The notes beneath the pieces are model-generated. The model was not told the DNA's origin and ran no database searches. It was given only the letters and a program-made list of their open reading frames with translations. From contig CAVVAB010000012.1 in NCBI GenBank assembly GCA_963746155.1, forward strand, positions 62,001-126,000: DNA of 64,000 bases, written 5' to 3'. The translations under genes and the position numbers were made by a program. Positions 1 through 8,131 of the stretch are shown here, one piece after another. Origin of the DNA: AC-32 sp963746155 (GTDB taxonomy: Bacteria > Actinomycetota > Thermoleophilia > Gaiellales > Gaiellaceae). Position 1 is the stretch's first letter; every line of letters begins with the position of its first letter.

Positions 1-926
1 GAGGGGGGAGGGAAGGCCTCTGCGAGCCCGAGTCGGCGGGCGCGAGGCTTCCCGGAACCGTCACGTTCGTCGAGGCCGCGCCTTCCGGGTCGAGCGACAC
101 GCGGAGGTGCAGCGGCCTCGCCCGGGCGCGCGGCGGTGACGTACTCGATCCGCCAGGTGCGGCGAAGCTCGGAGGAGATCGAGGAGTAGATCCCCGAGAC
201 CGCCGAGGTGGTGGCCGCGCCGTGAAAGTTGCCGCCGGTGGCGTTGGCCATCTGCTCGAGCGGCGCGCGGGTTGCGGCCGACGCGCCGATGCCGATCGGG
301 TACACGATCACGCCGGCCTTCTTGGCCGCGGCGATCGCGTCCTTCAGCGACGTCTGGCTGGAGACGTCCTTCCCGTCCGTGAGCAGGACGACCACACGTG
401 CGCGGTCACCCTCGCCGGACAGCATCTTGGTCGAGAGCGCAAGGGCGTCGTAGAGCGCGGTGCCCGACTTGGAGTCGTTCGACATCGTCCGGAGCGAGTC
501 GTCCGCGTCGATCGTCGACGACGAGAACCCGGTCAGCTTCACGGCCTTGTTCCCGAAGACGACGACCGCGACGCGGTCGGAGCCCGCCTTGTCGGCCACG
601 AACGCGCGTGCGCCGTCGACGGCGGCGGCGAGCCTGTCGCCCGCCATCGACTGCGAGCGGTCGACGGCCACGACCACGCTCTTGGACGACGCGAGGTTCT
701 GCAGGTTCGGGTCGACGACCTTGCGGCCGTTCTCGGTCAGCGTCGGAGCCTGGTCCGAGGCGACCGGGGCGACGAGCGTCGCGCGGATCGTCGGGTAGCC
801 GCTCGCGTCGACTCCGCGGAGCGTGACGGCTGCGTCAGCGGACAGCGGCGCGAGCAGGGCCGCGACCGCCAGTAGTACGAGGATCCGGGGCAGCCGCCGG
901 CGACTGGGCGTCGGCGGGCGGTTCAC
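1..926 (-). CDS. VWA-domain protein of the Tad pilus operon (3' end outside window)
   Basis: This reads as an exported protein: a basic N-terminus and a hydrophobic stretch (LVLLAVAALLAPLSADAA) are followed by a von Willebrand factor A domain. The metal-binding MIDAS motif DRSQS is visible at about residue 95, and a later LLTDGKD strand-loop fits the fold. The GTG start at 926 overlaps the stop of tadA as GTGA, so the two are probably translationally coupled. VWA proteins in Tad loci are thought to act in surface presentation or assembly of the pilus; in some actinobacteria the VWA part is fused to a TadB-like membrane domain, which would lie beyond the left edge. A probable one-base frameshift near 110-115 breaks the frame. 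The domain call is firm; the role is inferred from context. Confidence 0.7.
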   Translation of the reverse strand, partial: MNRPPTPSRRRLPRILVLLAVAALLAPLSADAAVTLRGVDASGYPTIRATLVAPVASDQAPTLTENGRKVVDPNLQNLASSKSVVVAVDRSQSMAGDRLAAAVDGARAFVADKAGSDRVAVVVFGNKAVKLTGFSSSTIDADDSLRTMSNDSKSGTALYDALALSTKMLSGEGDRARVVVLLTDGKDVSSQTSLKDAIAAAKKAGVIVYPIGIGASAATRAPLEQMANATGGNFHGAATTSAVSGIYSSISSELRRTWRIEYVTAARPGEAAAPPRVARPGRRGLDERDGSGKPRARRLGLAEAFPPP

Positions 927-2374
927 TCGAACCCGCCGTAGTTCGCGGCTGCGAAGTTCGGCCGGAACGTGCTCGTGTCGCTGAAGAACGTCGGCGGCAG
1001 CTGCACGCCGTTCGCCGCCATCTTCTCGAGGAAGTGCGGCTTGAGGCCGGTGCTCTCGAGCGGGTTCAGGAGACTGACCGGCTTGCCTCGCTCGCCGCTG
1101 TCCTCGTCGGGCGGGCGCGCGACGAAGATGTCCTGCAGCGTGATGACGTCCGACTCCATCCGCAGCACCTCGGTGATGTGGGTGATGCGGCGCGAGCCGT
1201 CGACGAGGCGCGAGATCTGCACGAGCAGGTCGAACGCGCTCGCGATCTGCTCGCGGATCGCCCGGTGCGGGAGCTCGACGCCCGCGGTCATCACCAGGGT
1301 CTCGAGACGCGCGAGGGCGTCGCGCGGGGAGTTCGCGTGGATCGTGGTCAGCGAGCCTTCGTGGCCCGTGTTCATCGCCTGGAGCATGTCCAGGGTCTCG
1401 GGGCCGCGGACCTCGCCGACGATGATCCGGTCGGGGCGCATACGGAGGGCGTTGCGGACGAGCTCGCGGATCCGGATCTCGCCCTCGCCCTCGATGTTCG
1501 GCGGGCGTGCCTCGAGCGTGATCACGTGCTGCTGCTGGAGCTGGAGCTCGGCCGCGTCCTCGATGGTGACGATGCGCTCGTCGTCGGGGACGTAGGCGGA
1601 AAGCGCGTTCAGCGTGGTCGTCTTACCGGTACCGGTACCTCCGGAGATCAGCACGTTGAGCTTCCCGCGAACGCATGCGGAGAGGAACGACGCCGCCTCC
1701 GGCGAGACCGAGCCGAACGCGATCAGGTCGTCCATCGTGTACGGGTCGCGCGAGAACTTCCGGATCGTGAGCGTCGGCCCGCGCAGCGAGAGCGGCGGGA
1801 TGATCGCGTTCACACGGCTGCCGTCGGGGAGACGGGCGTCGACCATCGGCGAGGCCTCGTCCACGCGCCGGCCGATCTGCGACACGATCTTGTCGATGAT
1901 CCGGAGCAGGTGGGCGTTGTCGACGAAGGTCGCGTCGGAGCGCTCGATCTTGCCCTTGCGCTCGACGAAGACGCGGTCGTGGTTGTTGACCATGACTTCC
2001 GTGACCGTGTCGTCCCGGAGGAGCGGCTCGAGCGGCCCGTAGCCCAGGATGTCGTCGGTCAGCTCGCGGGTGACCTGGCGCCGCTCTTCACGCGTGAGCG
2101 GGGTGCGGTCGAGGGCGAGCTGCTCGGTGACGACGCGGAGGACCTTCTCCGCGATGTCCTCGTCGGAGGTGCCGCCGTCCGCCTTGCCGGCCGAGAACAG
2201 CTGCGGGCCGAGCTTGGCGATGCAGGCGTGGTGGATGCGGGTCTTGAGCTCGGCGTACGGGTCCGGGCGCTTCTCGGGCGTCTCGGGCTGCTGGCCCGCG
2301 AGCGCGTCGAGGGAGTCCGGCGTCTGCCCGTTGGTCGTGCCGTTCTGCCGCTGGAGTCGATCGTGGAGGCCCAC
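923..2374 (-). CDS. tadA: Tad/Flp pilus assembly ATPase TadA (CpaF family)
   Basis: This is a 483-residue secretion ATPase of the VirB11/PilB superfamily, which powers export and polymerisation of Flp pilin from the cytoplasmic side of the membrane. The Walker A motif SGGTGTGKTTT is visible near residue 245. It is followed by an acidic Walker B-type stretch (IVTIEDAAEL) and the conserved block MRPDRIIVGEVRG. The N-terminal domain with ILGYGPLEPLL is typical of TadA/CpaF. Length is close to family norm and the frame is intact. It starts two bases after the cpaE stop and its stop overlaps the start of the VWA gene, so it sits in the middle of a tight operon transcribed from the flp side. Confidence 0.93.
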   Translation of the reverse strand: MGLHDRLQRQNGTTNGQTPDSLDALAGQQPETPEKRPDPYAELKTRIHHACIAKLGPQLFSAGKADGGTSDEDIAEKVLRVVTEQLALDRTPLTREERRQVTRELTDDILGYGPLEPLLRDDTVTEVMVNNHDRVFVERKGKIERSDATFVDNAHLLRIIDKIVSQIGRRVDEASPMVDARLPDGSRVNAIIPPLSLRGPTLTIRKFSRDPYTMDDLIAFGSVSPEAASFLSACVRGKLNVLISGGTGTGKTTTLNALSAYVPDDERIVTIEDAAELQLQQQHVITLEARPPNIEGEGEIRIRELVRNALRMRPDRIIVGEVRGPETLDMLQAMNTGHEGSLTTIHANSPRDALARLETLVMTAGVELPHRAIREQIASAFDLLVQISRLVDGSRRITHITEVLRMESDVITLQDIFVARPPDEDSGERGKPVSLLNPLESTGLKPHFLEKMAANGVQLPPTFFSDTSTFRPNFAAANYGGFE

Positions 2375-2376
2375 CG

Positions 2377-3577
2377 TCAGCTCCTAGACAACGTCGCGAG
2401 GAAGCTCTTCTTCTGCTTTGCCGCGGCCTGGGCAGCCACGAGCTGCTTGCCCATCGCGCGGATGGCGCGGGAGAAGTCGGCCTTCGAGTCGGCGAGCACC
2501 GCGGGGTTGCCGCGGTTGACCGACACCGGGACGGTGCGGTCGCTCGGGATCTCGTAGGTGATCTCCCGCTCGAGCGCCGCCTCGACCTCCTTCGGCTTCA
2601 TCCCGACCTTGGAGTTGGCCCGGTTGAGCACGAGCTTGATCCGGTCGGGCGGGAAGGAGAGCAGGTCGAGCGTCTGCAGGCTGAGCCGGACGTTCTTCAG
2701 CGTCGGAACGTCGAGCCCGCAGAGGAGCAGGAGCTCGTCGGTGCGGTCGAGGGTGGCCAGCATCGGCCCGTGGAAGAACGGCGAGGTGTCGACGACGATC
2801 ACGTCGTACGACTCACGCGCGACCTCCAGGAGCCGGGCCAGCTTGGCCTCGGTCACGAGCTCGGCGTCCTCGGGGCGAAGCGGCGCGGGCAGCACGTCCA
2901 GCCCGGAGGCGTGACGCGTGGTGTAGCCGGCCAGCTTCTCCGAGTCGAGCTCGCCCGGAGCGGTGACGAGGTCGTAGATCGTCTTCTCCGGCTCGATGCC
3001 GAGCATGATCGCTGCGTCTCCGAACTGGAGATCGAGGTCGAGCAGGAGCGCCCGCTTGCCCCAGTGCTTCGCGAGCGAGGCGCCGAGGTTGGTCGCGGTC
3101 ACGGTCTTGCCCGTCCCGCCCTTGGGCGAGAACACCGTCACGAGCCGGCCGTGCCTGCGCTGCGGGCCGCTGAGTCGCTTGCCCGCGTGGCCGGCCTTCC
3201 GGATCGAGAAGACGACGTTGTCGGTCATCTGCGGCAAGAGCAGGACGTCGGCGACGTCGTGCTCGAGCGCTTCCTCGAGCAGCGCCGGGGAGCCGTTCGA
3301 GGCGAGGAGGATGAGCGGGGCCCGCGTGTGCTCGCGGATCGCCGCGATCTCGTTCACCGGCAGCGTCGCCGAGCGCGTTGCGTGCAGGACGACCTGCAGG
3401 TGCCCGCCGGTCAGCGTCGAGGCTCCCTCGATCACCGCGTCGGACGAGCCGACGAGCTCGACCTCCGGGTGATTGCCGAGGGCGTCGCGTAGATCCGGCA
3501 ACCCGTCGCAGTCGCCCGTGACGAAGATGCGGGCGCGCTCGCGGGCCGGAGTCTTCTGTCTGTGTCTCTTCGAGCAT
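2377..3577 (-). CDS. cpaE: Tad pilus assembly ATPase CpaE/TadZ (receiver-like + MinD/ParA domain)
   Basis: CpaE/TadZ proteins localise the Tad machine at the cell envelope. They carry a degenerate response-regulator-like N-terminus followed by a ParA/MinD P-loop ATPase. Here the deviant Walker A SPKGGTGKTVTATNLG and the ATPase motif LLLDLDLQFGDAA are clear. The ATG at 3577 overlaps the cpaB stop as TAATG and is preceded by GGAGGA, so I place the start there. Between that ATG and the domain the frame slips once, near 3540: the reading ARIFVTGDCDGLPDLRDAL only joins the start after one base is removed. Without that correction the gene appears to start at 3501. It lies directly upstream of tadA. 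Confidence 0.88.
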
Positions 3578-4386
3578 TACGATCCTCCTCCGAAGACGCC
3601 GGAGTAGCGGTGGAGCTGCGACGAGCTGAGCCCGTCCTTGAGCACCGAGTCCAGCGTGGTGACGCTCTCCGGGCTGTCGGCCGCGTGAACAACCGGCCGG
3701 AGCTGGAGCGACCAGCCGGAGCCACTGCCTCCGTTGCTGCCCGTCTGGGATACGGTGAACAGGAGCTTCTGCGCCTGGCGGTCGGTGACCGCGAGCAGGA
3801 CGGAGAAGTTGCTGTTGAGGTTGTTCGTGAGCTTGCTGCCCACTGCGGGGCCCTCCGGCGCCTTGAGCACCTGGAGGTCGCGGAGCACGACGCGGCTCGC
3901 GAAGAACGTGTCGCCGGTGGTCGAGTTGGCGCGGTGGTACTTGAACGTGGCCACCACGTCGACGTGGTCGTTGTCGCTGAGCGTGCCGGCGAGGGTCTGG
4001 TTGGCGTCGCCCTGAACCTGAACGGCGCGCATCGTGCCCTTCAGGTCGGCCCTGACGCCGTTCTCGGCGACCGGGTTGAACCGGCGGGTGGTGATCTCCT
4101 CACCCTGCAGCGTCTGCTGGGTGGCGACGAGGCTGGCGATCTGGTCCGGGCTGGTGATCGCGCCCGGGACGACGCTGCGCCTCGGTACGTCGACGCGGGT
4201 CAGCATGTGGGCCGCGTCCGTGCCCGGAGTTCCTTCCGGAATGTCCTGCTTGGCAACGAGCACCGTGACGTGGTCCTCGCTGCGCTGAACGTGCCGCTTG
4301 TAGCTCGTCACGTAGAAGCTCGTGAGGATTGCGGCCACGGCCGCGAGGGCGACCGCGATCATGATGTTTCTAGCTCGATATGCCAT
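3577..4386 (-). CDS. cpaB: Flp pilus assembly protein CpaB/RcpC
   Basis: This 269-residue envelope protein has an N-terminal membrane anchor (IMIAVALAAVAAILTSFYV) and an SAF/RcpC-like region. Sequence such as VTVLVAKQDIPEGTPGTDAAHM and a central VQVQGDANQTLAG are characteristic of CpaB, which contacts the secretin or outer envelope part of the Tad apparatus and modulates pilus assembly. The frame is intact from ATG to TAA, and the stop overlaps the cpaE start. An 84-bp gap separates it from the upstream TadE-like gene; I saw no clear promoter in that gap, so it is probably part of the flp operon. Confidence 0.9.
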   Translation of the reverse strand: MAYRARNIMIAVALAAVAAILTSFYVTSYKRHVQRSEDHVTVLVAKQDIPEGTPGTDAAHMLTRVDVPRRSVVPGAITSPDQIASLVATQQTLQGEEITTRRFNPVAENGVRADLKGTMRAVQVQGDANQTLAGTLSDNDHVDVVATFKYHRANSTTGDTFFASRVVLRDLQVLKAPEGPAVGSKLTNNLNSNFSVLLAVTDRQAQKLLFTVSQTGSNGGSGSGWSLQLRPVVHAADSPESVTTLDSVLKDGLSSSQLHRYSGVFGGGS

Positions 4387-4470
4387 GGCTCCGTTTCTCT
4401 CTCGGTTTGTCGGTTGGTTTTGCGGCTGGCTTTACAAGTTGTTTGCCGGGTCGAACGCCGAGCGGCGCGG

Positions 4471-4872
4471 CTATTCCACGCGCTCCGTTGTCGTGCTCGT
4501 CAGGACGCCGTTCTTGACGGCAACCCCGAAGAGGCGGATCGAGTACGGATACGAGGCGCTGACGCGGACGTCCGATCCGGCGAGCCAGGTCGAGGTCACC
4601 GACACGCTGAGGTCACTCTGCTTCAGATCGGACGCGGAACTGCGGACCGCGGTGACGGCCGCGCTCGTCGGGTTGGCCAGCTGTCGCGAGACGGCGCCCT
4701 TTCGTGCGCCGGCACGCGTCGCGTCCGTGAGTGTTACGTAGCTGTTGAAGACGATCCCGAACTGGATCACTGCAAACAGCAGGAGGACGAGGATCGGGAG
4801 GGCGAGCGCGAACTCGGTCAGCGACTGGCCCTTTTCCGATCGAAGCTGAATTTTGCGGCGAATGTCTGTCAC
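4471..4872 (-). CDS. TadE-like minor pilin / pseudopilin
   Basis: The start is placed at the GTG at 4872 (VTDIRRKIQLRSEKGQSLTEF) because the hallmark TadE N-terminus follows at once: a short basic leader, then G-Q-S-L-T-E-F and a long hydrophobic helix (ALALPILVLLLFAVIQFGI). TadE and TadF are prepilin-peptidase-processed minor pilins with the Glu at +5 after the cleavage site, which is present here. The remaining 90 residues form a small extracytoplasmic domain rich in Ser, Thr and Val. A longer reading to 4968 would run through the GC-rich hairpin and is unlikely. The gene is second in the operon, between flp and cpaB. Confidence 0.82.
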   Translation of the reverse strand: MTDIRRKIQLRSEKGQSLTEFALALPILVLLLFAVIQFGIVFNSYVTLTDATRAGARKGAVSRQLANPTSAAVTAVRSSASDLKQSDLSVSVTSTWLAGSDVRVSASYPYSIRLFGVAVKNGVLTSTTTERVE

Positions 4873-4903
4873 GGGGTCTGCGTTTCCTGTGGCTAGAAGG
4901 GGT

Positions 4904-4927
4904 GGGCCCCTTCCGGAGAAGGGGCCC
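4904..4927 (-). terminator. GC-rich hairpin between flp and tadE (attenuator or mRNA-stability element)
   Basis: A perfect 9-bp stem (GGGCCCCTT at 4904-4912 paired with AAGGGGCCC at 4919-4927) encloses a 6-base loop. It lies just downstream of the flp stop in the direction of transcription and is not followed by a T run. It is therefore better explained as a partial terminator or 3' stabiliser that lets the major pilin be made in excess over downstream assembly proteins than as a full stop. Confidence 0.55.
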
Positions 4928-4948
4928 CTTTCGGAGAAACTTGCCTGC

Positions 4949-5134
4949 CTAGGGCAGGATGTTGGCAACGCTCTCGATCGCGTTCCGCACGTTGTCGGAG
5001 AGGAGCGTGATCGCTCCGATCACGGCCAGGGTGATAACGGCGAGCACGACTCCGTACTCGGCCATCGTCTGCCCCTCCTCGCGCCGGCGCAGTGAATCGG
5101 CGGCGGCCTGCACGTAGGTGTAGAGCTTCAGCAT
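4949..5134 (-). CDS. flp: Flp-family major pilin
   Basis: A 61-residue class IVb prepilin. After a basic leader (LRRREEGQT) comes MAEYGVVLAVITLAVIGAI, the conserved Flp signature with Glu+5/Tyr+6 followed by a single long hydrophobic helix; TadV-type prepilin peptidases cut before the hydrophobic segment. The ATG at 5134 is preceded at good spacing by GAGGAGGTGA, so it is preferred over the longer in-frame reading to 5167. It is the first gene of the tad operon and is followed by a stable hairpin, consistent with high-level expression of the structural subunit. Confidence 0.88.
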   Translation of the reverse strand: MLKLYTYVQAAADSLRRREEGQTMAEYGVVLAVITLAVIGAITLLSDNVRNAIESVANILP

Positions 5135-5517
5135 CTGGGTCACCTCCTCTCGCACTTCATCGCGCACGCCAGCGCGTGCGGCCTGCCCACGGGGAAGGTC
5201 CGGGGATGTCGTCGGAGGCCTGCAAGGAGCCGGTTGAACTTGCGGGCGATTCGTTTTGTCACGCCGGAGACACCTCCGAAAATTTCACTTGGCGTGGCCG
5301 CGCCGCCTGAATGGCTCAGATGCGCGGTTCATCGGTTCCGCCGAGCGGCCGCACCTATCCCTCGATTTGGTGATTTCGCCGGGACATCCCTCGAACGGGG
5401 GAGAGCCACTCGGCTAAGGGGCTCGATATCGCTCGGAGTCCGCTGGATGGTCAGTGGACCTCAAGAGATCCGCGCCGAACGGCGGCCCTCGGCGCCCGAC
5501 CAAACGGGAGCAAAGGC
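5135..5517. promoter_or_regulatory. Divergent intergenic region between flp and the surface peptidase
   Basis: These 383 bases hold no convincing gene. They must contain the flp promoter (minus) and the promoter of the gene at 5518 (plus). Visible structure: a small inverted repeat CGGAG/CTCCG at 5265-5278, and two direct copies of ATCCCTCGA at 5357-5365 and 5386-5394, 29 bp apart. The same word recurs in two other upstream regions of the window. I could not assign -35/-10 hexamers with confidence, and I see no match to a c-di-GMP riboswitch. Confidence 0.5.
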
Positions 5518-6886
5518 ATGCCACGACGGAACTCTCTGACCAGGCGACTTCTCCGCCACCTCCTCCTCATCTCGCTGGCGAGCTGCCTCCTGGCGGTGTT
5601 CGGCCGGGGCTGGGACGAGTGGGACGAAGACGAGGAGCCGAAGCCGCAGAAGCCGGCGCCGAGCGCCGAGCCCGTCCGCAAGAGCAAGGGACGGCGCTTC
5701 GCAACCGCATTCACGTTCAGCGCCCTGTTCTTTGCCGGGCTGGCCCTCTCGGCCGGCGCGGGCAACAGCGTCCGCGCGCTGCTCGAGGACGGGACCACCG
5801 ACGCCGCGTCCACGAGCACCTCGACGGACACGACCGGCACCACAACGGATGAGGCGCCTGTTGCAGTCGTCCACGCGACCAAGCTGCAGGCTCGCGAGGC
5901 CGCTCCGGCCGCCGCACCGAAGCTGCTGACCGCGAAGTCCGTGGCCACCCGGGGCGCGTCCGTCGGCAACCTCCGCGCGGTCGATCGGGCTGCCAAGCAG
6001 TCGGCTCTCAAGCACGGAGCCGGCCAGCGGTCGCATCCGAAGGCGCACAGGGCGAAGCACCAGAAGCTGCACAAGCAGTCCAAGCCGAAGCAGCCGCTCG
6101 ACGTCGAGGCAAGCCTCCCGGGCGCGACGGTCTGGCTGTACCAGGACTCGCCCGACCCGACGCCCCCGGCTGCCCGCCTCCGCCTCCGCTTCGCGCGAGA
6201 GCTCGTGAAGTACTCACGGCAGGCGCACGTCGACTGGGCGTTCGTCCTGGCCGTGCTCCGCACCCAGGGCCACAACGGACGGGTTCCCGCCTCGCGCGCG
6301 AACCTGAAGGCGCTGGCACTGCACCTCAGGTCGCTCGGCGGCCGCCCCAACAGCTGGGCAGTCGCGCTGTCGTACTCGAGCGACACGGCCTTCGCCGACC
6401 GGACGGTGGCGCTCCGCCACTACTACCGCGCGGTCGGGATGGCGAGCCTCGTCTACGGGCTCCGCTCGCAGAAGCGCGACCTCGAGGACCGCGTCCTGCA
6501 CGACGACCGCATCCAGATCTACTCCGGCGGTCGCCACGACATCACAACGCACCGGGTCGACGTCCGTGTCCTCGCGGCGATGCTCTACCTCGCCGGGACC
6601 TATGGCGAGGTCACGGTCTCGTGCCTGATCAGCGGGCACCAGGCTGTACGCCAGGCCGGGTCACATCTCGGCGCACATCTACGGCCGCGCGATGGACATC
6701 GCGGCGCTCGGCGACGTGTCCATCTTCGGGCACCAGCAGCCGGGCGGCGTGACCGAGCGGGCCGTTCGGGCCCTCCTCATGCTCCCGGGGAGGATGCTTC
6801 CGGCGCAGGTGATCTCGCTGCTCGGGCTCGGCGGGCCTTCCTTCCCGCTGGCCAACCACTACGACCACATCCACGTGGGGTACTAG
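5518..6886 (+). CDS. Membrane-anchored M15-like (D-Ala-D-Ala carboxypeptidase-fold) protein, frameshifted
   Basis: An ATG with GGGAG about ten bases upstream opens a protein with two hydrophobic segments (about residues 10-27 and 62-80), a long Ala/Lys-rich linker, a lysozyme/transglycosylase-like helical middle (FARELVKYSRQAHVDWAFVLAVLRTQG) and a C-terminal zinc-peptidase-like domain. The last domain reads HISAHIYGRAMDIAALG and ends DHIHVGY, giving the H...D...HxH pattern of M15/VanY-type peptidases. An extra C near 6640 (CACAGG read as CACCAGG) shifts the frame; the continuation to the TAG at 6884 is in the next frame. Likely a cell-wall hydrolase at the outer face of the membrane. It is divergent from flp. 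Confidence 0.65.
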
Positions 6887-7260
6887 TGCCGCACGATTTG
6901 CCCCAGTTCGCGCTGGCGAGTGACGACGGAACCGTCGTCTGCGAACGGTGTCTCCTCGCGGAGACGCCGTTCGCGCGCCTGCGCGGCCTGCTTGGCAGGC
7001 GCGGCCTGCCGGCCGGGGAGGGGCTCCTGCTCCGGCCGGCGGCCTCGATCCACACGGCGTTCATGCGCTTCGCGATCGACGTCGTCTTCCTCGACCGCTC
7101 CGACCGCGTGCTCAAGGTGGCCCCGACGATGAGGCCCTGGCGCATGACGTCGTGCCGCAAGGCGCGCGCGGCGCTCGAGCTTCCGGCAGGCGAGGCCTCC
7201 CGCCGCGGCATCCAGCCCGGCGTCTCGCTGACGCGGATCTGGCCGAAGCCGGCCGTCTGA
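6886..7260 (+). CDS. DUF192 family protein
   Basis: A 124-residue protein whose GTG start at 6886 overlaps the upstream TAG. The core FARLRGLLGRRGLPAGEGLLL followed by SIHTAFMRFAIDVVFLD, and later PWRMTSCRKARAALELPAG, is the DUF192 signature. The family consists of small beta-rich proteins, often exported; their biochemical function is not established. The frame is intact. It is probably co-transcribed with the M15-like gene and ends just before the palindromic operator that precedes the hopanoid operon. Confidence 0.85.
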   Translation: MPHDLPQFALASDDGTVVCERCLLAETPFARLRGLLGRRGLPAGEGLLLRPAASIHTAFMRFAIDVVFLDRSDRVLKVAPTMRPWRMTSCRKARAALELPAGEASRRGIQPGVSLTRIWPKPAV

Positions 7261-7267
7261 CCGGACT

Positions 7268-7290
7268 CCAAGTAACAGACTGTTACTAAG
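7268..7290. promoter_or_regulatory. Palindromic operator upstream of the hopanoid operon
   Basis: A near-perfect inverted repeat. The left arm CCAAGTAACAG and right arm CTGTTACTAAG surround a central A, with a perfect 17-bp core AGTAACAGACTGTTACT (7271-7287). It sits 29-51 bp before the hpnC start. The identical left arm and core recur at 16495-16517. The size and symmetry suit a dimeric TetR-like repressor. No regulator gene is evident next to it. Confidence 0.6.
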
Positions 7291-7318
7291 TGTTTGACGG
7301 CGCGGGTCGCGGCGCGCC

Positions 7319-8131
7319 ATGGTTTCCCGCGTGGACCCGGCCTCGGCCAGCGCCGTCGCGGAGCGGGCGCGCACGGAGAACTTCCCCGTCGCGTCGCTGC
7401 TCTTCCCGCGCGCGGTTCGGCCTCATCTGCGCGCGATCTACGGCTTCGCGCGGCTCGTCGACATCCTCGGCGACGAGTTCGAGAACGATCGGCTCGAGGC
7501 GCTGGACGAGCTGCAGGCCGAGCTCGAGGCCTGCTACGAGGGCGAGCCGGCCTGGGCGGTGATGCGCGAGCTGCAGCCGACGATCCTCGCGTGCGACCTC
7601 CCGCGCGAGCCGTTCCTGCGCCTGATCGAGGCGAACCGGATGGACCAGCGGGTCTCGGAGTACGAGACCTGGGCCGACCTGAAGGGCTACTGCATGCACT
7701 CGGCCGACCCGGTCGGCCGCCTCGTGCTCGGGGTGCTCGACCGGTACGAGCCCGGCCTGGTCGCGCTCTCCGACGACGTCTGCACGGGCCTCCAGCTCGT
7801 CAACTTCCTCCAGGACGTCCCGCGCGACCTCGCGCTCGGCCGCGTCTACCTGCCGGCCGAGGACCGGCGGGCGTTCGGGGTGACCGAGCTCGACGAGCCG
7901 AACGAGCCGCTTCGCCGCCTGCTCGTCTTCGAGGCCGAGCGGGCGCGCGGCCTGCTCGCGTCGGGCGAGGACCTGCGGCGGGCGCTCGGCGGGCGCATCG
8001 GCCTGGCCGTCGCCGTGTTCGCCCGCGGAGGGCTCGCGGCCCTCGAGGCCCTGGAACGGGCCGACTGGGACATCTTCAACGGGCGGCCGCGCCCGTCGCG
8101 CGCACGGCTGGCGCTCGCGGCGATCCGGTGA
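7319..8131 (+). CDS. hpnC: Hopanoid biosynthesis squalene-synthase-like protein HpnC
   Basis: A 270-residue member of the squalene/phytoene synthase family. HpnC converts presqualene diphosphate to hydroxysqualene in the bacterial three-step squalene route. The two prenyl-diphosphate/Mg sites are visible: the first aspartate motif in GFARLVDILGDEF (DxxxD) and the second region QLVNFLQDVPRDLALGRVYLP. It is the first gene of a tight operon: its stop overlaps the hpnD start as GTGA. The start is taken at ATG 7319; a GTG 12 bases later is possible. The palindrome at 7268-7290 lies in its promoter region. Confidence 0.9.
   Translation: MVSRVDPASASAVAERARTENFPVASLLFPRAVRPHLRAIYGFARLVDILGDEFENDRLEALDELQAELEACYEGEPAWAVMRELQPTILACDLPREPFLRLIEANRMDQRVSEYETWADLKGYCMHSADPVGRLVLGVLDRYEPGLVALSDDVCTGLQLVNFLQDVPRDLALGRVYLPAEDRRAFGVTELDEPNEPLRRLLVFEAERARGLLASGEDLRRALGGRIGLAVAVFARGGLAALEALERADWDIFNGRPRPSRARLALAAIR

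Noticed and set aside
5135..5517. Possible c-di-GMP or c-di-AMP riboswitch upstream of flp or the M15-like gene
   Set aside because: G-rich and hairpin-forming segments exist, but the conserved riboswitch core words could not be matched on either strand.
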